A stretch of 64,000 bases of DNA, from assembly GCF_049999945.1 (NCBI RefSeq), contig NZ_JBLYUB010000004.1, forward strand, positions 1-64,000. The letters are read 5' to 3'. The DNA comes from Planosporangium spinosum. Lineage in GTDB: Bacteria; Actinomycetota; Actinomycetes; Mycobacteriales; Micromonosporaceae. The number at the start of each line of letters is the position of its first letter. The first letter of the stretch is position 1. Of this stretch, positions 8,980 to 16,414 are shown piece by piece. Below the pieces are notes generated by a model, which saw only the letters and a program-made list of their open reading frames with translations, did not search any database and was not told the origin of the DNA. The position numbers and the translations under genes were made by a program.

Positions 8980-9057
8980 AAGATCCGCGCAATGTCGCAC
9001 TCATTGCTGCCATCCAGGCCGCCGGGACAGCAATGTTCGCGACATTGCGCGGATCTT
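8980..9057. repeat. Dispersed palindromic repeat, copy 1
   Basis: Arms 8980-9010 (starting AAGATCCGCGCAATGTCGC) and 9028-9057 are imperfect reverse complements around an approximately 17-nt loop. A nearly identical element lies at 61456-61533, so this is a dispersed, repeated palindrome rather than a gene-specific terminator. It lies between the PLDc_N promoter and the DUF202 pair. ATCTCGAAGCGGATCTCGGA-like short repeats follow it. Confidence 0.8.
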
Positions 9058-9116
9058 GGAGCGGATCTCGAAGCGGATCTCGGACCTGTGGCGCTCGCGG
9101 TGCCGGGCCTTCCGGC

Positions 9117-9227
9117 GCGTCCTCCGTGGCCTCAGCCGTTCCGCAGAAGCAACGCGTCCTCCGTGGCCTCAGCCGTTCCGCAGAAGCAACGCGTCCTCCG
9201 TGGCCTCAGCCGCTCCGCAGAAGCAAC
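9117..9227. repeat. Three tandem 37-bp units overlapping the 3' end of a DUF202 gene
   Basis: Units at 9117-9153, 9154-9190 and 9191-9227 are nearly identical (one substitution in the third). On the minus strand each unit reads as the last codons of the adjacent gene (LLLRSG or LLLRNG) plus a stop codon and downstream bases. The gene's own 3' end therefore appears to have been copied twice downstream. Confidence 0.9.
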
Positions 9228-9544
9228 AGGACGGCGCCGACGACGGCGTAGCCGACGACGGCGGCCGTGAGTACGGGCGCCGACCGGCCGGCGGTGCGTG
9301 GCCGGTCGGCGGTCAGGGCGCCGATGCGCCGGTGGGCCACCGTGACGACCAGCAGCCAGAGCGCGGCGACGGCGGCGACGCCGAGCGCCCCGCGTGCGGT
9401 CAGCCGGGTACCGGCGGCCAGCCGGACGGCCAGTATGGACACCGCCGTCGCCGCGAGGACGGTCCGCCGCCACGACAGGCGTGTGCGCTCCGGCTGCCGA
9501 CCGGGATCCGGGCGGCCGGGTTCGTCGGGGGAGCCGCCGCTCAC
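9206..9544 (-). CDS. DUF202 family membrane protein, downstream member of pair
   Basis: A 112-residue protein with a Pro/Arg-rich cytoplasmic N-terminus ending in ERTRLSWRRTVLAATAVSILAVRLA, the DUF202 signature (R-x-x-LSWxRT). Three hydrophobic segments follow. Its ATG overlaps the stop of the upstream DUF202 gene (ATGA), so the two are translationally coupled and may form a complex. Its final codons lie inside a 37-bp tandem repeat. Function unknown. Confidence 0.75.
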   Translation of the reverse strand: MSGGSPDEPGRPDPGRQPERTRLSWRRTVLAATAVSILAVRLAAGTRLTARGALGVAAVAALWLLVVTVAHRRIGALTADRPRTAGRSAPVLTAAVVGYAVVGAVLLLLRSG

Positions 9545-9921
9545 CTGCCGACCGCTCCCGCCAGCACCATCGTCACGAGGATGCCGGCACCGAACGCGAC
9601 GAGCAGGGCGAGTACGGCGGGGAAGCGCGACGGGGGTAGTTCGGTGCCCCGGCGGATCGCCCGCTCGCAGCGGGTCCAGTGGTCGAGTGCCCGGACGGCG
9701 ACGAGCCCGCCGAGCGCGAGCAGTACGAGGGCGAGCAGGTCACGGGCGATGCCGCCGGACAGGAACTGGGCCACGGCGAGGCCGCCGCCGATCAGTGCGA
9801 GCCCGGTGCGCAGCCAGGCCAGGAAGGTGCGTTCGTTGGCCAGCGAGAAGCGGTAGTCGGGCCGCTCACCGACCCGGTGGTTCCCGCTGGGGTCGAACCA
9901 GGCGCGGATGGAGCTGAACAC
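9541..9921 (-). CDS. DUF202 (YidH-like) membrane protein, upstream member of pair
   Basis: A 126-residue membrane protein. RFSLANERTFLAWLRTGLALIGGGLA (first half) is the DUF202/YidH signature, followed by two more hydrophobic helices. GTG 9921 is the only start giving a family-length N-terminus (VFSSIRAWFDPSGNHRVGERPDYRFSLANERTF is cut here to its role: short polar lead, then the signature). CATAAT lies 6 nt before the GTG, fitting a leaderless start. It overlaps the downstream DUF202 gene by 4 bp. Confidence 0.75.
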   Translation of the reverse strand: MFSSIRAWFDPSGNHRVGERPDYRFSLANERTFLAWLRTGLALIGGGLAVAQFLSGGIARDLLALVLLALGGLVAVRALDHWTRCERAIRRGTELPPSRFPAVLALLVAFGAGILVTMVLAGAVGR

Positions 9922-9928
9922 TCCGGGA

Positions 9929-10144
9929 TTATGGACCCCAGATGGCGCGCACCTTCCGGCGCAGGCACTTCTCCCGCAGTACCCCACAGGTGCAGCGCGT
10001 GCCGTCCAGGTGTGGGCGATGGGGTACGGCCGGCTCGGTCTCCGGCGGGGCCGCCGGATCACTCCGCGCGTCGGCGGACGGGCCGGCCTCCGCCGCGTCC
10101 GAGGGCGCCGGATCGTTGTCGGAGTCGGTGGACGAAGTCGACAT
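9929..10144 (-). CDS. Possible 71-residue acidic protein with C-terminal Cys cluster
   Basis: An in-frame ATG at 10144 opens a 71-residue frame ending 7 bp before the DUF202 GTG. The first 45 residues are rich in Ser, Asp, Ala and Pro. The end is RCTCGVLREKCLRRKVRAIW, with three Cys and many basic residues. Tight spacing to the next gene suggests an operon, but the ribosome binding site is weak and the frame is open far upstream. Not recognised. Confidence 0.35.
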   Translation of the reverse strand: MSTSSTDSDNDPAPSDAAEAGPSADARSDPAAPPETEPAVPHRPHLDGTRCTCGVLREKCLRRKVRAIWGP

Positions 10145-10346
10145 ATCAGACCCCGGTCTCTGGTGCCCCATATTCCAAGGACGGTGAGCCGAGTCACGCC
10201 GGTTCAACGCGGGCCGAAACTTACTCGACGGTAACATCGAGGTGTCCGGGGCGAGCCAGGTCACACCGGTCTGTCCCGTAACGTGTGGCGGGGCGAAGGC
10301 GCCGTGTCCATCAGGACACTGTCGAGCAGGAGGACGTCGGAGAACG

Positions 10347-11126
10347 ATGAAGATCGTCGTACTCGTCAAGCAGGTGCCGGACTCCGGCGCGGAGCGCAAC
10401 CTGCGCAGTGACGACAACACCGTCGACCGTGGGTCGGCCAATAACGTGATCAACGAGATGGACGAGTACGCCATCGAGGAGGCGTTGCAGGTCCAGGAGA
10501 AACACGGCGGCGAGGTCGTCGTGCTGACCGTGGGCCCCGACCGGGCGACCGAGTCGATCCGCAAGGCGCTGTCGATGGGCCCGGACTCCGCCGTCCATGT
10601 CGTCGACGACGCCCTGCACGGCTCGTGCGCCGTCACCACCTCGAAGGTGCTCGCCGCGGCGATCGGTCAGCTCAACGCCGACCTGATCATCTGCGGTGCC
10701 GAGTCGACCGACGGTCGGGTGCAGGTCATGCCGCACATGATCGCCGAGCGGCTCGGGGTAGCGGCGCTCACCGGCGCCCGCAAGCTCACCGTCGACGGCT
10801 CCACGCTCACCATCGAGCGCCAGACCGAGGAGGGCTACGAGGTCGTCACCGCCTCCACGCCCGCCGTGGTCAGCGTCTGGGACACCATCAACGAGCCGCG
10901 GTACCCGTCGTTCAAGGGCATCATGGCGGCCAAGAAGAAGCCGCTGGAGACCAAGTCGCTCGCCGACCTGGGTGTGGCCGCCTCCGAGGTGGGCTTCGAG
11001 GGTGCCACCAGCGCGGTCGTCGAGCACAGCAAGCGTCCGCCGCGGCAGGCCGGCAACAAGATCAACGACTCGGGTGACGGCGGCGTGAAGCTCGTCGAGT
11101 ACCTCGCGTCCGAGAAGTTCGTCTGA
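10347..11126 (+). CDS. etfB: Electron transfer flavoprotein beta subunit
   Basis: EtfB, 259 residues, is the AMP-binding subunit of the soluble flavoprotein that collects electrons from acyl-CoA and other dehydrogenases. It starts MKIVVLVKQVPDSGAERNL and has the family pattern NEMDEYAIEEAL and GAESTDGRVQVMPHMIAERLG. ATG 10347 follows GGAG at good spacing; a frame open from 10242 is non-coding extension. etfA follows 14 bp downstream. A short hairpin GTGTCC-ATCA-GGACAC (10304-10319) lies in the leader. Confidence 0.95.
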   Translation: MKIVVLVKQVPDSGAERNLRSDDNTVDRGSANNVINEMDEYAIEEALQVQEKHGGEVVVLTVGPDRATESIRKALSMGPDSAVHVVDDALHGSCAVTTSKVLAAAIGQLNADLIICGAESTDGRVQVMPHMIAERLGVAALTGARKLTVDGSTLTIERQTEEGYEVVTASTPAVVSVWDTINEPRYPSFKGIMAAKKKPLETKSLADLGVAASEVGFEGATSAVVEHSKRPPRQAGNKINDSGDGGVKLVEYLASEKFV

Positions 11127-11140
11127 GAGGCACGGAGAAG

Positions 11141-12103
11141 ATGGCAGAAGTACTCGTCGTCGTCGAGGCCACGCAGGCGTTCGGCGTCAAGAAGGTCACC
11201 CTCGAGCTGCTGACGATCGCCCGTGAGCTGGGCGAGCCGTCCGCGGTCGTGCTCGGCGGGTCCGGTGCGGCCGCCCAGCTTTCGGAGAAGCTCGCCGAGT
11301 ACGGCGCGCAGAAGATCTACGCCGCCGAGAGCGAAGAGATCGACGGTTACCTGGTCGCCCCCAAGGCGGCCGTGCTGGCCAACCTGGTCAAGTCGGTGTC
11401 GCCGGCCGCCGTCCTGCTCGCCTCCAGCCAGGAGGGCAAGGAGATCGCCGGTCGCCTGGCGGTCAAGCTGGAGAACGGCATCCTGACCGACGCCGTCGGC
11501 CTGGACGCCTCCGGCGTCGCCACCCAGGTCGTCTTCGCCGGTAGCACCATCGTGAAGTCGAAGGTCACCAAGGGCATCCCGCTGGTGACCGTCCGGCCGA
11601 ACTCGGTGACCCCGACCCCCGCGCCGGCCTCTCCGGCGGTGGAGAACGTGGCCGTCGAGGTGGGCGCCAACGACAAGTTGGCGAAGGTGGTCAACCGCGT
11701 CGCGGAGCAGAAGGGCTCCCGTCCGGAGCTCACCGAGGCCTCGATCGTCGTCTCCGGCGGCCGCGGCGTCGGCAGCGGCGACAACTTCAAGCTGGTCGAG
11801 GAGCTGGCCGACCTGCTGGGCGCGGCCGTCGGCGCGTCCCGCGCGGCCGTCGACTCGGGCTTCTACCCGCACCAGTTCCAGGTCGGCCAGACCGGTAAGA
11901 CGGTCTCGCCGCAGCTGTACGTGGCGCTGGGCATCTCCGGTGCCATCCAGCACCGGGCCGGCATGCAGACGTCGAAGACGATCGTCGCGGTCAACAAGGA
12001 CGAAGAGGCTCCGATCTTCGAGCTGACCGACTTCGGCGTGGTCGGCGACCTGTTCAAGGTCGTACCGCAGGCGGTCGAGGAGATCCGCAAGCGCAAGGGC
12101 TGA
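11141..12103 (+). CDS. etfA: Electron transfer flavoprotein alpha subunit
   Basis: EtfA, 320 residues, carries FAD and pairs with EtfB. The N-terminal domain is the adenine-nucleotide-like fold. The C-terminal FAD domain shows SGGRGVGSGDNFKLVEELA (about residues 205-223), GQTGKTVSPQLYVALGISGA and the family's ending. Start ATG 11141 has GGAGA nine bases upstream. It forms an operon with etfB and is followed by a strong hairpin terminator. Confidence 0.95.
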   Translation: MAEVLVVVEATQAFGVKKVTLELLTIARELGEPSAVVLGGSGAAAQLSEKLAEYGAQKIYAAESEEIDGYLVAPKAAVLANLVKSVSPAAVLLASSQEGKEIAGRLAVKLENGILTDAVGLDASGVATQVVFAGSTIVKSKVTKGIPLVTVRPNSVTPTPAPASPAVENVAVEVGANDKLAKVVNRVAEQKGSRPELTEASIVVSGGRGVGSGDNFKLVEELADLLGAAVGASRAAVDSGFYPHQFQVGQTGKTVSPQLYVALGISGAIQHRAGMQTSKTIVAVNKDEEAPIFELTDFGVVGDLFKVVPQAVEEIRKRKG

Positions 12104-12116
12104 GACACCGTACGGC

Positions 12117-12154
12117 GACGGCGGGGTGGGTGCGTTCGCGCCCACCCCGCCGTC
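12117..12154 (+). terminator. Hairpin terminator after etfBA
   Basis: Perfect 14-bp arms 12117-12130 and 12141-12154 (GACGGCGGGGTGGG and its complement) enclose a 10-nt loop and start 13 bp after the etfA stop. No long T-run follows, as is common in high-GC actinobacteria. Confidence 0.8.
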
Positions 12155-12220
12155 GTTCGCGTTCCCGGCACCCAGGGCGCCACCGGCGGGCGGTACGGGC
12201 GGGCCGATAGGCTGGACGCG

Positions 12221-13399
12221 ATGGCCTACCTGGATCATGCCGCTACCACGCCGATGCTGCCCGAGGCGCTGGACGCTTACGTGGCGACCGCCCGCGAGTT
12301 GGGCAATGCCTCGTCGCTGCACGCGCCGGGCCGCCACGCCCGCCGCCGGGTGGAGGAGTCGCGGGAGCGGATCGCCGCGGCGCTGGGCGCCCGACCGTCC
12401 GAGGTGATCTTCACCAGCGGTGGCACCGAAAGCGACAATCTCGCCGTCAAAGGCATCTTCTGGGCGCGGCGCACCGGTGACCCGGCCCGGACCAGGGTGG
12501 TCGCTTCCTCGGTGGAGCACCACGCGGTCCTGGACTCGGTGGAGTGGCTGGCCCGGCACGAGGGCGCGACGGTCACCTGGTTGCCCGTCGACGGCGCCGG
12601 CCGGGTCGAGGTGGATGCGCTGCGCGAGGTGCTCGCCGAGTACGGCGACGAGGTGGCGTTCGTCACCTCGATGTGGGCCAACAACGAGGTCGGCACCGTC
12701 CAGCCGGTCGGCGAACTGGCGGAGATCTGCGCCGGGTACGGCGTGCCGCTGCACACCGACGCGGTACAGGCGGTAAGCCAGGTACCGGTCGACTTCGCCG
12801 GCAGCGGGGTCGCTGCCCTCACCGTGACCGGCCACAAGCTGGGCGGCCCGATCGGGGTCGGCGCCCTCGTGCTCGGCCGGGACGTCGAGTGCACGCCCCT
12901 GCTGCACGGCGGCGGGCAGGAGCGGGATGTCCGCTCCGGCACCCTCGACGTGCCCGGCATCGTGGCGTTCGCCACCGCCGTGGAGAGCTCGGTCAAGGGC
13001 CGGGCCGAGTACGCCGCACGGGTCGGCGCGATCCGGGACGCGCTGGTCGCCGGGGTATGCGCCGCCGTGCCGGACGCGGTCCTGAACGGCGACCCGGTCG
13101 ACCGGCTGCCCGGCAACGCGCACTTCTCGTTCCCCGGCTGCGAGGGCGACGCGCTCCTGCTGCTGCTCGACGCGCAGGGCATCGCCTGCTCGACCGGTTC
13201 GGCGTGCTCGGCCGGGGTGGCCCAGCCCTCCCACGTCCTGCTCGCGATGGGTGCCGACGACGACCGCGCCCGGTCGTCGCTGCGGTTCACCCTCGGGCAC
13301 ACCTCGACCCTCGATGAGGTCGCCGCGCTGGTCGCCGCGCTGCCCGCCGCCGTCGAGCGGGCCCGGCGGGCCGGGGCCGTGCGGGCTGCCCGCGGCTGA
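12221..13399 (+). CDS. iscS: Cysteine desulfurase, IscS/NifS-like
   Basis: A PLP enzyme of 392 residues that removes sulfur from cysteine as a persulfide. It starts MAYLDHAATTPM. The PLP Lys is Lys206 in TGHKLGG, and the catalytic Cys329 lies in STGSACSAG. GTESDNLAVKG and SVEHHAVL are further family motifs. The next gene is mnmA, its usual sulfur acceptor route for tRNA 2-thiouridine, although Fe-S cluster supply is also likely. TAGGCT lies 7 nt before the ATG, fitting a leaderless start. Its last codons begin a 46-bp tandem repeat. Confidence 0.92.
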   Translation: MAYLDHAATTPMLPEALDAYVATARELGNASSLHAPGRHARRRVEESRERIAAALGARPSEVIFTSGGTESDNLAVKGIFWARRTGDPARTRVVASSVEHHAVLDSVEWLARHEGATVTWLPVDGAGRVEVDALREVLAEYGDEVAFVTSMWANNEVGTVQPVGELAEICAGYGVPLHTDAVQAVSQVPVDFAGSGVAALTVTGHKLGGPIGVGALVLGRDVECTPLLHGGGQERDVRSGTLDVPGIVAFATAVESSVKGRAEYAARVGAIRDALVAGVCAAVPDAVLNGDPVDRLPGNAHFSFPGCEGDALLLLLDAQGIACSTGSACSAGVAQPSHVLLAMGADDDRARSSLRFTLGHTSTLDEVAALVAALPAAVERARRAGAVRAARG

Positions 13400-13479
13400 C
13401 ACCACCTGGCTCTGGTCCGACGGGCACCGGTTGGCCCGCGGCTGACACCACCTGGCTCTGATCCGACGGGCACCGGCTG
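13388..13479. repeat. 46-bp tandem duplication over the iscS stop codon
   Basis: Copy 1 (13388-13433) contains the end of iscS with its TGA (13397-13399). Copy 2 (13434-13479) repeats the same sequence, including a second TGA, with two substitutions. It lies between iscS and mnmA. Confidence 0.9.
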
Positions 13480-13516
13480 GCCCTGGCCCGTCCGACACCG
13501 GTTAACCTCGGTAGCT

Positions 13517-14614
13517 GTGAAGGTTCTCGCGGCGATGTCGGGCGGCGTCGATTCGGCGGTCGCGGCCGCCAGGGCGGCCGAAGCCGGGTACGACGTGACG
13601 GGCGTGCACCTGGCGCTCTCGCGCAACCCGCAGACGTACCGGTCCGGTGCGCGCGGCTGCTGCACGCTCGAGGACGCCCGCGACGCCCGCCGGGCGGCGG
13701 ACGTGATCGGCATCCCGTTCTACGTCTGGGACATGGCCGATCGCTTCCACGACGACGTGGTCGACGACTTCGTCGCCGAGTACGCGGCCGGCCGCACGCC
13801 CAATCCGTGCCTGCGCTGCAACGAGAAGATCAAGTTCGCGGCGGTGCTGGACCGCGCCCTCGCCCTCGGCTTCGACGCGGTGGTGACCGGCCACCACGCC
13901 CGCAAGGGCGCCGACGGCCTGCTGCGTCGGTCGGTGGATGCCGGCAAGGACCAGTCGTACGTGCTGGCCGTCCTCACCCGCGAGCAGCTCGACCACTCGA
14001 TCTTCCCGCTCGGCGACTCCACCAAGGCGGAGGTGCGGGCCGAGGCCGCCCGGCGCGACCTCGCCGTCGCCGACAAGCCCGACAGTCACGACATCTGCTT
14101 CATCGCCGACGGCGACACCCGGGGCTTCCTGCACCAGCGGCTCGGCGCGGCGCCGGGCGACATCGTCGACTCCGAGACCGGCGAGGTCCTGGGCAGCCAC
14201 GACGGGGCGTACGCGTACACCATCGGCCAGCGGCGCGGCCTGGACCTGCGCCGTCCCGCCCCGGACGGCCGCCCCCGGTACGTGTTGTCGATCACCCCGG
14301 TCACGAACACGGTGACCGTCGGGCCGGCCGAGGCCCTCGAGGTGTCCCGGGTGTCCGGCGAGCGCCCGGTGTGGTCCGCCGGGCCCATGCCGGGGACCGA
14401 GGTGGAGTGCCAGGTACAGCTGCGGGCGCACGGCGAGCCGGTGTCGGCGACCGTGCGCGTCGACGCCGACCGCATGGTCGCGTCCCTGCACCGGCCGGTC
14501 CGCGGGATCGCCGCAGGCCAGGCCGTCGTCGCGTACCGCCCCGACCCGGGCGGCGACGTCGTGCTCGGCTCGGCGACCATCACCGCGACCGACCGGGCCG
14601 CCGCGGCGGCGTGA
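13517..14614 (+). CDS. mnmA: tRNA-specific 2-thiouridylase MnmA
   Basis: MnmA, 365 residues, adenylates and thiolates U34 of tRNA-Lys, tRNA-Glu and tRNA-Gln. The PP-loop SGGVDSAVAA is at residues 8-17. The catalytic Cys pair is in PNPCLRCNEKIKF (about 95-107) and HDICFIADGD (about 193-202). A central domain and a C-terminal beta-barrel follow. It starts at GTG 13517, 8 nt after TAACCT, which fits a leaderless transcript. The sulfur donor IscS is immediately upstream. A variant 25-residue region replaces the usual GKEF before LPNPC. Confidence 0.93.
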   Translation: MKVLAAMSGGVDSAVAAARAAEAGYDVTGVHLALSRNPQTYRSGARGCCTLEDARDARRAADVIGIPFYVWDMADRFHDDVVDDFVAEYAAGRTPNPCLRCNEKIKFAAVLDRALALGFDAVVTGHHARKGADGLLRRSVDAGKDQSYVLAVLTREQLDHSIFPLGDSTKAEVRAEAARRDLAVADKPDSHDICFIADGDTRGFLHQRLGAAPGDIVDSETGEVLGSHDGAYAYTIGQRRGLDLRRPAPDGRPRYVLSITPVTNTVTVGPAEALEVSRVSGERPVWSAGPMPGTEVECQVQLRAHGEPVSATVRVDADRMVASLHRPVRGIAAGQAVVAYRPDPGGDVVLGSATITATDRAAAAA

Positions 14615-14680
14615 GCCGGCGGTGGGCACCCGAGCCTGCGGTGGGCCGAGCCGACCGGCCCGACGGTAACCTCACCTGAC

Positions 14681-15682
14681 GTGACCACTTCCTGGCCCTG
14701 GCCGCCGGGCGCGGCGACCGGCATCGGCTCGCTGCCCGGCACCGACATCGTCGAGGCAGTCCGCGTCGTGCTCGGCGAGCTGCCCGACCTGCCGTACCTG
14801 CCCGAACTGCCCGACCGGGGACCGGGCGCAGACCTGATCGGGCGCGGCGCCGGGCTGCTGGTGGAGCTGCCGGTCGAGGTGTACGCCAACCGCTGGCGGG
14901 TCGCCTCGCGGCCCGGTCACGACCTGCGGGTCACCCGCGACCTGTTGGAACGGGACCTGGACGCGGTGACCGAGCTGGCCGCCGACTACACCGGGGCGTT
15001 CAAGGTACAGGCGGCCGGGCCGTACACCCTCGCGGCCGGGATCGAGCTGCCGACCGGTGGCCCGGTGCTGCACGACCACGGCGCCGTCCGTGACCTGGTG
15101 GAGTCGCTGGCCGAGGGGCTGCGCGGGCACCTGGCAGACCTGGCCACCCGCCTGCCCCACGCGCGACTGGTGCTCCAGCTCGACGAGCCGTCCCTGCCGG
15201 CGGCGCTGGCCGGCCGGGTACCGACCGAGAGCGGCTTCGGCACCCTGCGCCGGGTGGAGGAGCCGACCGCCCGGTCGGCGCTGGCCCGCATCGTCGACGC
15301 CGTCGGCGTGCCGGTGATCGTGCACTGCTGTGCCCCGGCCGTACCCGTCGACCTGGTGCGTACCGCCGGCGCCGCGGCCGTCGCGCTCGATCTGAGCCTG
15401 CTGGACGACCTCGACCCGCTGGGTGAGGCGCTCGACGCCGGGCTGGGGCTGGTCGCCGGAGCCGCGGACACCCGCCCGTCGGCGGGCGGCCGGCCGCCGA
15501 CGTCGGCCCAGGTCGCCGCCCGCGTCCGGGAGGTCTGGGCCAAGCTCGGCTTCCCCGCCACCCGGCTGGCCGAGCAGGTCGTGGTCTCCCCGGCGTGCGG
15601 GCTCGCCGGTGCGACGACCGGGTACGCCCGGGCGGTCACCGCCGCGTGCCGGGATGCCGGGCGGCGGCTGGCCGAGGACTGA
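14681..15682 (+). CDS. Cobalamin-independent methionine synthase (MetE) C-terminal-like protein
   Basis: A 333-residue UROD/MetE-like TIM barrel. Starts TGIGSLPGTDIVEAV, the typical opening of stand-alone MetE C-terminal homologues. Candidate zinc ligands are His and Cys in VIVHCCAP (about residue 210) and Cys in VVSPACGLAG (about 306). It lacks the MetE N-terminal half, so a classical methyltetrahydropteroyltriglutamate-dependent MetE is unlikely; methyl transfer from another donor, or a paralogous role, is possible. GTG 14681 lies 8 nt after TAACCT. The mnmA-metE-like order is conserved in related actinobacteria as far as I recall. Confidence 0.8.
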   Translation: MTTSWPWPPGAATGIGSLPGTDIVEAVRVVLGELPDLPYLPELPDRGPGADLIGRGAGLLVELPVEVYANRWRVASRPGHDLRVTRDLLERDLDAVTELAADYTGAFKVQAAGPYTLAAGIELPTGGPVLHDHGAVRDLVESLAEGLRGHLADLATRLPHARLVLQLDEPSLPAALAGRVPTESGFGTLRRVEEPTARSALARIVDAVGVPVIVHCCAPAVPVDLVRTAGAAAVALDLSLLDDLDPLGEALDAGLGLVAGAADTRPSAGGRPPTSAQVAARVREVWAKLGFPATRLAEQVVVSPACGLAGATTGYARAVTAACRDAGRRLAED

Positions 15683-15696
15683 GGTTTCCTGCCGCA

Positions 15697-15764
15697 CCCG
15701 GCCGGTGGCGTGCAGTCGCCGGCTATGCCACCCAGCCGGTGGCGTGCAGTCGCTTCACCGCGCG
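15697..15764. repeat. 34-bp imperfect direct repeat at the 3' end of the MazF-fold gene
   Basis: The core GCCGGTGGCGTGCAGTCGC occurs at 15701-15719 and 15735-15753. The inner copy encodes the C-terminus of the minus-strand gene and the outer copy lies just beyond its stop (15723-15725). Confidence 0.75.
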
Positions 15765-16244
15765 CCAGGTCTCGGCGTCCACCGTGCCCGCCTTGCGGGA
15801 GAACGCGGCGTCGCGCAGCCGGTACGGGTCGGACAGGTCCAGGAAGCTGTTGTGGGTCGCCTTGCGGTCCCACGCCCTCGTGGGAATCTCCAGGTGGTCG
15901 CGGCGGTCGCGCTGGTCCTGACTTGTGATCTTGAGGACCTCGACCTGCCGACGGTGCGTCCGCAGGACCAGGCAGGGGCGGACCTTGTGTCCGGTGCCGT
16001 CGTCGAACGGCACGTCGGCCCACCAGATCTCACCCGGCTGCGGTCGACTGCGCCAGGACGCGTCCGGTGGCTGCTCGCGCAGCCGGGCCGGTCCCGGTGG
16101 TCGTTCGCGTAGCGGTGGCCGGGCCGGTCCCGGCGGTCGTTCGCGCAGCCGTGGCCGGGTCGGCCGCCGCAGCCGTCGCCACACCCACCAGGCCAGCGCG
16201 GCGACCACCGCGAGCAGGACCAGCCACGCCACCTCGGTACGCAC
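15723..16244 (-). CDS. Membrane-anchored PemK/MazF-fold protein
   Basis: A 173-residue protein with one N-terminal transmembrane helix (TEVAWLVLLAVVAALAWWVW, residues about 3-22), a Pro/Arg-rich linker with repeated RPPGPAR, and a C-terminal PemK/MazF-like domain: PGEIWWADVPFDDGTGHKVRPCLVL, then VLKITSQ and the C-terminal RKAGTV. This fold is usually an mRNA interferase toxin, but here no antitoxin gene is adjacent and the domain is tethered to the membrane, so toxin activity is unproven. GTG 16244 follows GGGAGG at ideal spacing; in-frame starts at 16277 and 16316 are upstream of that site. Confidence 0.75.
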   Translation of the reverse strand: MRTEVAWLVLLAVVAALAWWVWRRLRRPTRPRLRERPPGPARPPLRERPPGPARLREQPPDASWRSRPQPGEIWWADVPFDDGTGHKVRPCLVLRTHRRQVEVLKITSQDQRDRRDHLEIPTRAWDRKATHNSFLDLSDPYRLRDAAFSRKAGTVDAETWRAVKRLHATGWVA

Positions 16245-16414
16245 TCTGTCGACCTCCCGAACACCTGCCGAGAGCATAGGTCGGATGAGCCCGTCATCCC
16301 CCGATGTGGCGAGCATCTCGTCACGCTAGGTCGTGAATTAGGAACAATCCGTCACGCCATACGGTTTTTCGCTACCAGTGCGTCTGCACCAGTGCGTCTG
16401 CCGTAGGGAGTCAC

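Noticed and set aside
10835..13498. An 887-codon open frame on the minus strand over etfBA and iscS
   Set aside because: Low-complexity Asp/Gly/Arg/His-rich translation, antisense to three clearly conserved genes.
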